Virus record (IMG/VR): IMGVR_UViG_3300022204_000012
Coordinates: 1 to 36,051 of that record
DNA from: a virus
Length of the DNA stretch: 36,051 nucleotides
Strand: one strand, 5' to 3'
Positions 29,061-35,663 of the stretch are shown one piece after another. The notes under the pieces are model-generated. The model had not been told where the DNA came from and did no database searches. It was given only the letters and a program-made list of their open reading frames with translations. Positions within the stretch are counted from its first letter, which is position 1; every line of letters begins with the position of its first letter. The position numbers and the translations under genes were made by a program.

Positions 29061-29618
29061 ATGGACTACATCGAGCAAAAACAAGCCAAGGCGATTCTGG
29101 AGGAGGCCATCAGGCCGATTGGCGCGCAGGTGGTGTGCGCCGACATGGATCCGGAAAAAGGGTACGGCACCCTGCGGGGTGAGTTGAACAGCCTGGAGGC
29201 TTTCGACGGCAAACACAAGCTGGGCCTCGCCACAACGGCGCAGATCCTGCGCTCGGTGTGCCACCACACAGGCAACAAGCAGGCCCCGCTCCCGTTTTTG
29301 CGCCATTTCTGCGGACTGTTCGGATACGTTCCCGTTGAGCGCTATGAGACGCGGCCATCCAAGAACGATGTGAAGGACGAGGCGCTGCTGGCCGGGGAGG
29401 AGTTGGGTCGGTTGCAGCGCGATGTGGTGGCATTCCTGGCCCCAGATTCCGAGGCCGGTGAAAAGACCGGCCCCGAGGAACTGCGCCGCCTGATGGTTGA
29501 TGCCGATGCGGTGCTGGCGCAGCTAACCCGGGTGCTGGGCGGTATGCTGGCCCGGTCTGAGGAAGAACCCGCCGCAGACAACGTGGCGGAGTTGGACGAG
29601 AAACGCCGCAAGGCATGA
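29061..29618 (+). CDS. CII-like phage regulatory protein (putative)
   Basis: The product from ATG 29061 has 185 residues. Residues 1-80 match the general layout of the phage regulatory CII family: a first helix (KQAKAILEEAIRPIG), MDPEKGYGTLRGELN, then HKLGLATTAQILRSVCHHTGN and a following FLRHFCGLFGYVPV. The rest is helical and acidic. CII-type proteins activate lysogeny genes. The start 29061 follows GAGAGGGC; ATG 29007 would add 18 residues. The motif match is partial. Confidence 0.6.
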   Translation: MDYIEQKQAKAILEEAIRPIGAQVVCADMDPEKGYGTLRGELNSLEAFDGKHKLGLATTAQILRSVCHHTGNKQAPLPFLRHFCGLFGYVPVERYETRPSKNDVKDEALLAGEELGRLQRDVVAFLAPDSEAGEKTGPEELRRLMVDADAVLAQLTRVLGGMLARSEEEPAADNVAELDEKRRKA

Positions 29619-29835
29619 CGTACAGGTCTCCCACGCCTGGCCTGGGCCGCTGACAAGGCCGGAGAATCCCAAGGCGCGGCGGAGCCATGCGAGACGGACG
29701 GGAGCCGCCTCACGAGGCCAGACATGAGGGCAGGTGGTGCATACGACGCCTGGGTCGCTGGGCGGCTGAAACTCCAGAGAGCAGCGGCGGGGATCCCGGA
29801 CATCCGCCCCGCCGCCAATCTTCCAAAAGGATCAC
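29619..29835 (+). other. GC-rich gap; one weak overlapping frame
   Basis: This 217-bp stretch has no convincing gene. The best frame is ATG 29724 to TGA 29864 (46 residues, MRAGGAYDAWVAGRLKLQRA then a Pro-rich end), which looks protein-like at first but has no good ribosome site and runs into the next gene. Another frame from 29687 is 54 residues and Arg-rich. Both are left uncalled. Confidence 0.35.
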
Positions 29836-30414
29836 ATGGAAACGGTCATAAAAATCACATTTGATTTTGGTGATGAACACGGGCCAGTCCCAGCCCATCA
29901 GCACCCCAATGGTGGCGGGTGGGTGGCAGACACCGCGTATGTAGCAGATACCGCGTATGTCGGGCCTGATGCCTTGGTGTTCGGCCATGCCCGCGTGTAC
30001 GACTTTGCCCGCGTGACTGGAAATGCCCGCGTGACTGGAAATGCCCGCGTGACTGGAAATGCCCATGTGACTGGAAATGCCCGCGTGACCGACCATGCCC
30101 GCGTGACTGGAAATGCCCATGTGACCGACCATGCCCGCGTGACCGACTATACTGTGCTGTCCGGCGATGTACATGTGTCCGGTCGCACTCAGTGCACTCG
30201 TACCCCTGTCGTCACCACGGGGATGCAATGGCCGATCGTGATTACGGATGAGCACATCCAAATCGGGTGTGAGTGCCACACCACCAAGGATTGGAAAAAA
30301 TTCAAAGACAAGCGAATCAAGTTGATGGATGAATACGCGCTGGAATTTTGGCAAGCGAATCGCGATTACATCCTGGGGCTTGCTGATGCCCACCAACAGA
30401 AAATCAAGGGTTAG
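29836..30414 (+). CDS. Hexapeptide-type beta-helix repeat protein, 192 aa
   Basis: Residues 30-110 are built of about ten hexapeptides of the form [NDH]A[RH]VTG/TD (NARVTGNARVTGNAHVTG), which fold as a left-handed beta-helix in proteins such as the YdcK-like group. A C-terminal helix (KKFKDKRIKLMDEYALEFWQANRDYILGL) and two cysteines near 144-146 follow. The ATG follows AAAAGGATCAC. Similar repeat proteins occur in many phage early regions, but no role is known. The DNA carries nine tandem 18-bp units, so copy number may vary. Confidence 0.75.
   Translation: METVIKITFDFGDEHGPVPAHQHPNGGGWVADTAYVADTAYVGPDALVFGHARVYDFARVTGNARVTGNARVTGNAHVTGNARVTDHARVTGNAHVTDHARVTDYTVLSGDVHVSGRTQCTRTPVVTTGMQWPIVITDEHIQIGCECHTTKDWKKFKDKRIKLMDEYALEFWQANRDYILGLADAHQQKIKG
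29989..30150 (+). repeat. Nine tandem 18-bp repeats in the beta-helix gene
   Basis: The units are of the form GCCCGCGTGACTGGAAAT, repeated nine times in frame with base changes. Each codes for six residues. Slippage could change the repeat number without breaking the frame. Confidence 0.9.
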
Positions 30415-30422
30415 AGGATACG

Positions 30423-31343
30423 ATGGGCGGATATAACCCATTCAACGAGCGGCGAGCGGGCAAGGTGCCGTCCGACATAGCCAGTCGCCACGACGTGAGC
30501 GATCGGGCGGTGCGGGTGTACTCGGTGCTGACCCGGTTCGCCGGGCGGGATGGAGAGTGCTACCCAGGGCTGAATAAAATCGCGTCATTCTCCGGGAAAT
30601 CCATTCGCCGCATACAGGATGCGCTGGCGGAATTGGTGGAAAAAAATCTGATCCAATATGAGCGGGTGCCGGGGAAAAAAATGCGCCGAATACGGTTTAT
30701 CACACCGGACAGTTCTGTCCTGCATACGTCGGACGATATTAGCCAGTCTGAACCGGACAGTACTGTCCACCATACACCGGACAGTTCTGTCCACGACACC
30801 CACATTACACCGGACACTTTTGACAATTTGACCGGACACTTTCGGTCAGTTTCACCGGACACTTTTGGCAAGCCCCATATAAAGGAATTAAAACATATAT
30901 TAAAACACACTCTAAAACAGTCTCCGCACGCGGAGATGATACCCACGGAGATTGATCCGCCGTTGTTCGATGGCGGACCGAAACCACCGATGCCAGATGC
31001 AAAACCTCACCTCCGGCTGTCGTGGGGATTCCATGTGGCCCGCTTCAAAGCGGGGGATCTGTTCTTTGATCCCTACGACGGCAAGCACCTGAAAAACTGC
31101 AAACTGATTGTGGAAAAAAAAGCCCGTGGCGACTACGAGGAGGCGCAGCGGCGGGCGAGAAATCTCTTTGTCAAATCGCAAACCGAGGACTGGTGGGAAT
31201 GCACGCCAGGGATGCTGTTGTCCCAGTGGGAAAAACTGGCGGATCTGCCCAAAACATACCAGCCGAGCGCCAATACCATCGAGGAGCAAAATCGTGGACT
31301 ACGAGAGCACCTTTCAGGACTTAAAAGCCAAGGCAGCGGGTGA
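30423..31343 (+). CDS. Lambda O-like replication initiator
   Basis: This 306-residue protein has an N-terminal winged-helix DNA-binding domain at about 15-85: VSDRAVRVYSVLTRFAG, CYPGLNKIASFSGKSIRRIQDALAELVEKNLI. A linker (97-150) rich in Ser, Asp and Thr is encoded by the iterons (PDSSVLHT, PDSTVHHT, PDSSVHDT). A C-terminal domain follows with WGFHVARFKAGDLFFDPYDG and CTPGMLLSQWEKLADL. Winged-helix plus internal origin is the arrangement of lambda O. It would bind the iterons, bend DNA and recruit the helicase loader. The ATG follows AGAGGATACG. Confidence 0.8.
   Translation: MGGYNPFNERRAGKVPSDIASRHDVSDRAVRVYSVLTRFAGRDGECYPGLNKIASFSGKSIRRIQDALAELVEKNLIQYERVPGKKMRRIRFITPDSSVLHTSDDISQSEPDSTVHHTPDSSVHDTHITPDTFDNLTGHFRSVSPDTFGKPHIKELKHILKHTLKQSPHAEMIPTEIDPPLFDGGPKPPMPDAKPHLRLSWGFHVARFKAGDLFFDPYDGKHLKNCKLIVEKKARGDYEEAQRRARNLFVKSQTEDWWECTPGMLLSQWEKLADLPKTYQPSANTIEEQNRGLREHLSGLKSQGSG
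30707..30868 (+). repeat. Replication iterons inside the initiator gene
   Basis: Perfect palindromes GGACAGTTCTGTCC (30707-30720, 30779-30792) and GGACAGTACTGTCC (30755-30768) recur, with a degenerate GGACGATATT at 30731. These four start exactly 24 bp apart. Three half-sites GGACACTTT follow at 30812, 30834 and 30857. The 24-bp phase gives eight-residue protein repeats. Confidence 0.85.
30869..30918 (+). other. AT-rich tract next to the iterons (probable DNA-unwinding element)
   Basis: The stretch from about 30872 to 30918 is much richer in A and T than the rest of the gene (AAAGGAATTAAAACATATAT, then TTAAAACACACTCTAAAACA) and starts directly after the last iteron, as in the lambda origin. 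It is inside the coding region of the initiator. Confidence 0.65.
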
Positions 31344-31761
31344 TAATCTCCCCGCAAAAAAAGAGCCGCGGCGTGCAGTGGTAGAACTCCTGGACTCGCT
31401 GTCAGCAATGTATTTGTTCGATCCAGACCCGCGCGCAGATGGCGTATTCCGGGCGTGGGAGCAGGCGCTGGCGGAGTACTCAGACACGGAAATCGTCGGC
31501 GCAGACCGGCTCGTTTTCCGCCGCCACAAATACCGCAAAGCCCCAATGCCGGGGGAGGTAGTGAACTGGATCAATGAGGCGCAGACCCTGGGGAGCAACA
31601 GGTCGGCAGAGGACGCGCAGTGGAAGATTGCCAAACGGTGGATTAACAAAGGCACCGATGATCGCCCCGTATGGCAGGAATTTGAGTACGCCTACGGACA
31701 CAATGGAATCAGAATCGGCGACCTGCCCGGGCAAGCCGCAAAGCCGGGAACCACGCCATGA
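31294..31761 (+). CDS. Possible helicase loader (lambda P-like position), 155 aa
   Basis: The GTG at 31294 is chosen because GAGGAG lies 6 nt upstream. The frame overlaps the initiator by 50 nt, as replication gene pairs often do. Residues 25-100 are helical, with AVVELLDSLSAMYLFD, FRAWEQALAEYSDTEIVGADRLVF and MPGEVVNWI, a layout also seen in phage replication proteins that load DnaB. No Walker motif is present. A longer frame from 31108 lies inside the previous gene. The assignment is by position and pattern. Confidence 0.5.
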   Translation: MDYESTFQDLKAKAAGDNLPAKKEPRRAVVELLDSLSAMYLFDPDPRADGVFRAWEQALAEYSDTEIVGADRLVFRRHKYRKAPMPGEVVNWINEAQTLGSNRSAEDAQWKIAKRWINKGTDDRPVWQEFEYAYGHNGIRIGDLPGQAAKPGTTP

Positions 31762-31973
31762 TCCGAAAATCGAACGCGACTGCCCGACGGATTGACCGCC
31801 GGGAGATTTGCAACTGCGAGGAGTATCCATTTCCCCACAGGCCGGGGGGCGGACGCTGTACCGGCGAGGAGGCCGGAGATTGTAGCGATGCAGAGCACCA
31901 CCGGATCGAACGGCTGCTGTTCGACCGCGAAGAGGCCCGGTGGATCAACCACGACAACAGGAGAGCACAATGA
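31758..31973 (+). CDS. Small Cys-rich phage protein, 71 aa
   Basis: The ATG overlaps the previous stop (ATGA), and the stop overlaps the next start. The product is basic and contains CNC, HRPGGGRC and a later Cys with a DC pair, typical of a small zinc-binding phage protein of the pattern C-x-C...PHRPGGG-x-C. The C-terminal half is charged and helical. The function is unknown. Confidence 0.65.
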   Translation: MIRKSNATARRIDRREICNCEEYPFPHRPGGGRCTGEEAGDCSDAEHHRIERLLFDREEARWINHDNRRAQ

Positions 31974-32590
31974 GCGAAAAAGCCACATTCATTTTTGATG
32001 ATTCAACCCCTATGCCCATGATGGCAGACCAGCCCGAGGAGCGCGAGCCTGTAACCCGCGCGCCCAACCTGATCGAGCTGACCCAGGCCTACCAGATCGG
32101 GATGGACATGGTGGAGCATGATGCCGAAGACATGGCCGACGAGATGTTTGAATCGCTGGCCGGTACCGAGGAGGCGCTGCACAACAAGCTGGCCAACTAC
32201 GGCGTTGCGATCAAAATCCACAAGGCGGAGGCGGAAGCGTTCAAGGCCCAGGCGGGCATTCTGAAATCTGCCGTGGCGGAGCTGGAGCACAAGGCCAAGA
32301 TGGTGGAAAACCAGGCAGCGCGGAAGAGGGAGCGCCTCCACGCCGTGATGAAAAACTTCGGCATCAGGTCCGCCAAGAATGCGCACGCCACGGTGACCGT
32401 CAAGACCTTGTTTCCCACCCTGTATATAGCCAATGAGGAAATAGCAATCCGGGAACTACCCGCCAAGTTTTTGGTGACCACCCACCGCATCGACAAAAAA
32501 GCCCTGCTGGATGCGCTCCTGGACGGGACTATAGATGATAGCAGCGTCGCATCTTTGACCACCGACAAAACCACCATCCAGGTGAGATAG
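31970..32590 (+). CDS. Siphovirus Gp157-like protein
   Basis: This 206-residue protein fits the Gp157 family: a short N-terminus, helices with LIELTQAYQIGMDMVE, a long coiled coil (KAEAEAFKAQAGILKSAVAELEHKAKMVENQAARKRERLHAVM, about 87-129), a TVTVKTLFPTLYI strand, and the closing RELPAKFLVTTHRIDKKALLDALLDG. Gp157-type proteins have been linked to phage resistance against host systems in some cases, but the biochemical role is not settled. The ATG at 31970 follows GGAGAGCACA. Confidence 0.8.
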   Translation: MSEKATFIFDDSTPMPMMADQPEEREPVTRAPNLIELTQAYQIGMDMVEHDAEDMADEMFESLAGTEEALHNKLANYGVAIKIHKAEAEAFKAQAGILKSAVAELEHKAKMVENQAARKRERLHAVMKNFGIRSAKNAHATVTVKTLFPTLYIANEEIAIRELPAKFLVTTHRIDKKALLDALLDGTIDDSSVASLTTDKTTIQVR

Positions 32591-32598
32591 GAGGCCCC

Positions 32599-32859
32599 AT
32601 GTACATCGGAGAATATCTGGCCAAGGTGAAGGGGAGGGTGCTGGACATCCAGCTCGCTGTCGATTGCCGGGACAACAGAATCTATCTGCGTGGGGCGTGG
32701 TCTGAGCGCACGGAGGAGTGGGTGGACGTGTCCAGGAAGCTGCATATCATCCTGGACAACATCATCCTCCAGCGCATCTCCTGTAAAGCGTACCAGGATG
32801 CAGCCGCACACATGGCCGACGCCGCTGAGCATCGCGCCGAATCAATAATGGGGAGGTAG
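32599..32859 (+). CDS. Hypothetical early protein, 86 aa
   Basis: The ATG follows AGGAGGCCCC. The product starts MYIGEYLAKVKGRVLDIQLAVDCRDNRIYLRGAWSERTEEWVDVS, with alternating strand-like residues, and ends with a helix (AAAHMADAAEHRAESIMGR). It has two cysteines. It lies between Gp157-like and the Rad52-type gene, so it is likely part of the recombination set. No family is recognised. Confidence 0.65.
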   Translation: MYIGEYLAKVKGRVLDIQLAVDCRDNRIYLRGAWSERTEEWVDVSRKLHIILDNIILQRISCKAYQDAAAHMADAAEHRAESIMGR

Positions 32860-32863
32860 CGAT

Positions 32864-33673
32864 ATGACAGAGCCAGCAGAAAACGTGACACCGATCAGCC
32901 AGGGCCAGCCGGATGAAAAACAGTTTTGGCGAGACCTGCGGGCCGAATTCTCGCCGGATGAAATCCATTGGCGCGTAGGCGCCACCAGCGGCGACAAAAC
33001 CAAAGGCATGGCGCTGGCGTACATTGACGCCCGCAACGTGATGGATCGGCTGGACAGGGTGGTTGGGCCGGGGGGTTGGACGGAGGAATATGAGTGCGTT
33101 CCACCCCGTGTGATCTGCACCATTAAGATCCGCACTCCCAGCGGAGAGTGGCTGGGGAAAACCGACGCCGCGGGAGACACCCAGGTGGAGGCGGAGAAGG
33201 GCGCGTTCTCCGATGCGTTCAAGCGGGCCGCGGTCAAGTGGGGGATCGGGCGCTACCTGTACGACCTGCCCTCGCCTTGGGTGGTTATCGAGACCTACGG
33301 CAAGTCCAGCAAGATCAAAAAGGGGCAGGAGAGCATCCTCCACGCCGCGGCGAGAAACACAACCGCTCCCGCCGGTAGTGCAAGTTCCTCCAGTCCGTCA
33401 CACAATCCCACCCCATCCAGCGGGGGGAGCGAAAGGGCGAGATCCTCTGCGGAACATGGCGCTCCAACGCCGCCGCAGACCCAGGCACAAAACGCCCCCC
33501 GTTCGGCCTCCGGCGAGATCAACCGGGAGCTTCTGGCAGAGGTCAAGGCACGCCTCCAGGAGGGCGACATCCATGAGGTCTGGAAGGCCAACTTCCAGGC
33601 GTGGATGAAGGCGGCGGGCAATCAGGCAACCAGGGTCGAGCTGTCAGCCCTGTACGCAGACATGAGCAACTAG
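32864..33673 (+). CDS. Rad52/22-family single-strand annealing protein
   Basis: This 269-residue protein has an N-terminal Rad52-type core at about 15-150: FSPDEIHWRVGATSGDKTKGMALAYIDARNVMDRLDRVVGPGGW, ICTIKIRTPSGEWLGKTDAAGDTQVEAEKGAFSDAFKRAAVKWGIGRYLYDL. This fold anneals complementary strands coated with SSB and serves phage recombination and concatemer formation. A Ser/Pro-rich linker and a C-terminal helical domain follow. The AGGTAGCG upstream of the ATG is a fair ribosome site. Its neighbours are SSB and a VRR-NUC nuclease. Confidence 0.88.
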   Translation: MTEPAENVTPISQGQPDEKQFWRDLRAEFSPDEIHWRVGATSGDKTKGMALAYIDARNVMDRLDRVVGPGGWTEEYECVPPRVICTIKIRTPSGEWLGKTDAAGDTQVEAEKGAFSDAFKRAAVKWGIGRYLYDLPSPWVVIETYGKSSKIKKGQESILHAAARNTTAPAGSASSSSPSHNPTPSSGGSERARSSAEHGAPTPPQTQAQNAPRSASGEINRELLAEVKARLQEGDIHEVWKANFQAWMKAAGNQATRVELSALYADMSN

Positions 33674-33684
33674 GAGCCAAGACC

Positions 33685-34113
33685 ATGGGAAACCTAACAG
33701 ACCACGCAGAAAGAGAACTGGAATTGGCAGGGCTGGATTCAGACGCCGCTGTATACGACGGGATGATTGGCGACGCCGTTCTGGAGATCGTGGAAGTCTT
33801 TAGCAAGCAGGGACATTCAGGCGCGAGCGCGGCAATAACGCTGGATATCTTAAAGAAGGTGCTGGCCTTTGAGCCTATAACGCCCTTGACTGGTGAGGAA
33901 TCGGAATGGAATGAGGTGCGCGAGGGGGTGTACCAGAATAAGCGCTGCTCCCGCGTCTTCAAAGAAAAAGGCCGTGCCTACGACATAAACGGGAAGATTT
34001 TTGAAGAGCCGTCAGGCTCCCGGTACACATGCGTCGATAGCCGTGTCCTGGTCTTATTCCCGTATGTGCCTCACTCAGAAATTGTGAAGGTGCCAGCAGA
34101 GCGCAAACCGTGA
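33685..34113 (+). CDS. Conserved phage protein of unknown function, 142 aa
   Basis: The ATG at 33685 follows AGGAGCC; frames starting earlier run through the previous gene. Characteristic phrases are MGNLTDHAERELELAGL, GDAVLEIVEVFSKQGHSGASA, FEPITPLTGEESEWNEV, VYQNKRCSRVFKE and VPAERKP. I recall highly similar proteins in many unrelated phages, always of unknown function. It ends in AERKP like the pentapeptide protein, and its 3' end shares 20 of 21 bases with that gene end. Confidence 0.75.
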   Translation: MGNLTDHAERELELAGLDSDAAVYDGMIGDAVLEIVEVFSKQGHSGASAAITLDILKKVLAFEPITPLTGEESEWNEVREGVYQNKRCSRVFKEKGRAYDINGKIFEEPSGSRYTCVDSRVLVLFPYVPHSEIVKVPAERKP

Positions 34114-34178
34114 CCCAACACAACCAAAGGGGAACGCCGCACGTTTGGCGGTCACCTGAGCAACTAGGAGGCAGCGCT

Positions 34179-34466
34179 ATGAACACACCCCTGGTCCTGA
34201 CCAGCCTGGAGAGGCGCGAAAGCGCCCTGATGCGCCAGCGCCGAGTTGTGGACGACGCCCGGCTGACCATCGCGGAGACGCTCCGCAATACCGGGATATC
34301 GGCAGAGTACGTCAAAAACATGGCCGCAGCCGCGCAGATGGATCACGCCCTGGCCCGGCTGCTGGAGCCATTGCTGGAGGCGGCGGGAACCCTACTGATC
34401 GTCCAGGACGCGCTGAATAAAATCGACCAGGGCAAAGGCCCCGAACCTAAGGAGTGCGACGCATGA
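34179..34466 (+). CDS. Small helical early protein, 95 aa
   Basis: The start at 34179 is chosen because AGGAGGC lies 6 nt upstream. The GTG at 34110 that overlaps the previous stop would add 23 unlikely residues. The product is helical: SLERRESALMRQRRVVDDARLTIAETLRNT and AAAAQMDHALARLLEPLLEAAGTLLIVQDALNKI. The stop overlaps the SSB start. It may assist recombination. No family is recognised. Confidence 0.65.
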   Translation: MNTPLVLTSLERRESALMRQRRVVDDARLTIAETLRNTGISAEYVKNMAAAAQMDHALARLLEPLLEAAGTLLIVQDALNKIDQGKGPEPKECDA

Positions 34467-34888
34467 ACCTCAACAAAGCCATGATCATTGGAAGATTGGG
34501 CCGCGACCCGGAGATCCGATACACCGCCGGAGGCTCAGCCGTGGCCAATTTCTCCATCGCCACAACCGACAACTGGAAAGACAAATCCGGGCAGAAGCAG
34601 GAACGCACTGAGTGGAGCAACATCGTGGCATGGGGCAGGCTGGCCGACTTCGCGCAGAACCACCTGAAAAAGGGGAAGCTGATCTATGTGGAAGGCCGCT
34701 TGCAAACCAGGGACTGGACCGACAACCAGAACGTGAAGCATTACCGCACAGAGGTTGTCGCCAACACGATCAACTTCATGGAGAAGTTGATCGATGGGGA
34801 GGGCTACAATCCGCCCGGCCAGCCGCAACAGGAACCGGCTCCCGATGATCGGGGGCCGACGTATGATGATTCGGATATTCCGTTTTAG
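34463..34888 (+). CDS. ssb: Single-stranded DNA-binding protein
   Basis: This 141-residue protein has the bacterial SSB OB fold at about 1-105: NLNKAMIIGRLGRDPEIRYTAGGSAVANFSIATTDNWKDK, ERTEWSNIVAWGRLADFAQNHLKKGKLIYVEGRLQTRDW. It ends with the acidic tail DDSDIPF that recruits repair proteins. It coats single-stranded DNA during replication and recombination. The ATG at 34463 overlaps the previous stop and follows AAGGAG. The GTG at 34454 adds only three residues. Confidence 0.95.
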   Translation: MNLNKAMIIGRLGRDPEIRYTAGGSAVANFSIATTDNWKDKSGQKQERTEWSNIVAWGRLADFAQNHLKKGKLIYVEGRLQTRDWTDNQNVKHYRTEVVANTINFMEKLIDGEGYNPPGQPQQEPAPDDRGPTYDDSDIPF

Positions 34889-34896
34889 GAGGGCCG

Positions 34897-35250
34897 ATGA
34901 TGAAAGCCGCAACCCAAATCCCAGGCAGCCAGCGCCTGCACGGCCAATTGGTGCGGGCCGCGCTGGAACACCTCCGAGTACGCTTTCCGAGAGGGGTGTG
35001 GTGGAGCAATGAAAACCGACCGACCAAAGACAGCAGGGGGAGTTGGATTGGGGCCAATGTCACGCCAGGACCAGCGGACATCTTGGGTTGCTACCAGGGG
35101 CGCCATATTGAGATCGAGTGCAAGACCGGCGCGGCGAGGCTGAACAAGGCCCAGCGCGACCATTGCGTGGAAATTCAGGCCGCAGGCGGGGTGTTCATCC
35201 TGATCCGCGACCCGGGTGAGATCGAGAAAATCAAAGAGGTGATGCCATGA
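34897..35250 (+). CDS. VRR-NUC domain nuclease
   Basis: This 117-residue protein has the VRR-NUC restriction-endonuclease-like core: GPADILGCYQGRHIEIECKTGAARLNKAQRD at about 58-88, with the catalytic D-x-n-E-x-K (Asp61, Glu73, Lys75) and a following VEIQAAGGVFILIRD. Stand-alone phage VRR-NUC proteins can resolve branched DNA or cut junctions. The ATG follows AGGAGGGCCG; the second ATG at 34900 is in frame. It sits between SSB and the pentapeptide gene, completing the recombination set. Confidence 0.85.
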   Translation: MMKAATQIPGSQRLHGQLVRAALEHLRVRFPRGVWWSNENRPTKDSRGSWIGANVTPGPADILGCYQGRHIEIECKTGAARLNKAQRDHCVEIQAAGGVFILIRDPGEIEKIKEVMP

Positions 35251-35663
35251 AACTGATTCGATGGGCCAAAAAGGACAGCTGGACCACCCGGGCATGGTCG
35301 CTGTGGCACCACGAGGGCGACGGGTCAACGCGCTGCGGGATACCCCTTCCCACCATCCTTGCGGTGCAGCATGCCACAGAAACAAGCGGGTCCGTGTGCA
35401 GGAAGTGCGAGCGCCAGTCCGGCACGGCCACCAAACGCTTCGGCGGAACGCAACGCGGCGCGGACATCATCCTGCCCGGTAAGGCACGGCGGCGGGGCGT
35501 CAGCGAGGAGGAAGTCCGCGCCGCCGTGCAGCGCTATCTGGGCGAGGGCGGCACCATCCAGCGCATCGAACTCCAACCCCGCCCGTGGATGGCTGGCGCG
35601 CCCGTCACGGTCAACCCCGTGGCCGCACACCACGGCGGCAGGCGAACAGGAGGCCAGCGATGA
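35247..35663 (+). CDS. Putative zinc-binding phage protein, 138 aa
   Basis: The ATG overlaps the previous stop (ATGA). Cys and His residues are spaced as in small zinc-binding phage proteins: WSLWHHEGDGSTRCG, then VCRKCERQ at about 50-57. A basic middle (KARRRGVSEEEVRAAVQRYL) and a low-complexity C-terminus (HHGGRRTGGQR) follow. The stop overlaps the start of the pentapeptide gene. The function is unknown. Confidence 0.65.
   Translation: MKLIRWAKKDSWTTRAWSLWHHEGDGSTRCGIPLPTILAVQHATETSGSVCRKCERQSGTATKRFGGTQRGADIILPGKARRRGVSEEEVRAAVQRYLGEGGTIQRIELQPRPWMAGAPVTVNPVAAHHGGRRTGGQR

Noticed and set aside
29989-30150. Possible CRISPR-like array
   Set aside because: The repeats are contiguous 18-bp coding units with no spacers.
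29710-30441. 243-residue - strand frame opposite the beta-helix gene
   Set aside because: It arises from 18-bp in-frame repeats that stay open on both strands; the + strand gene has the ribosome site and the sensible product.
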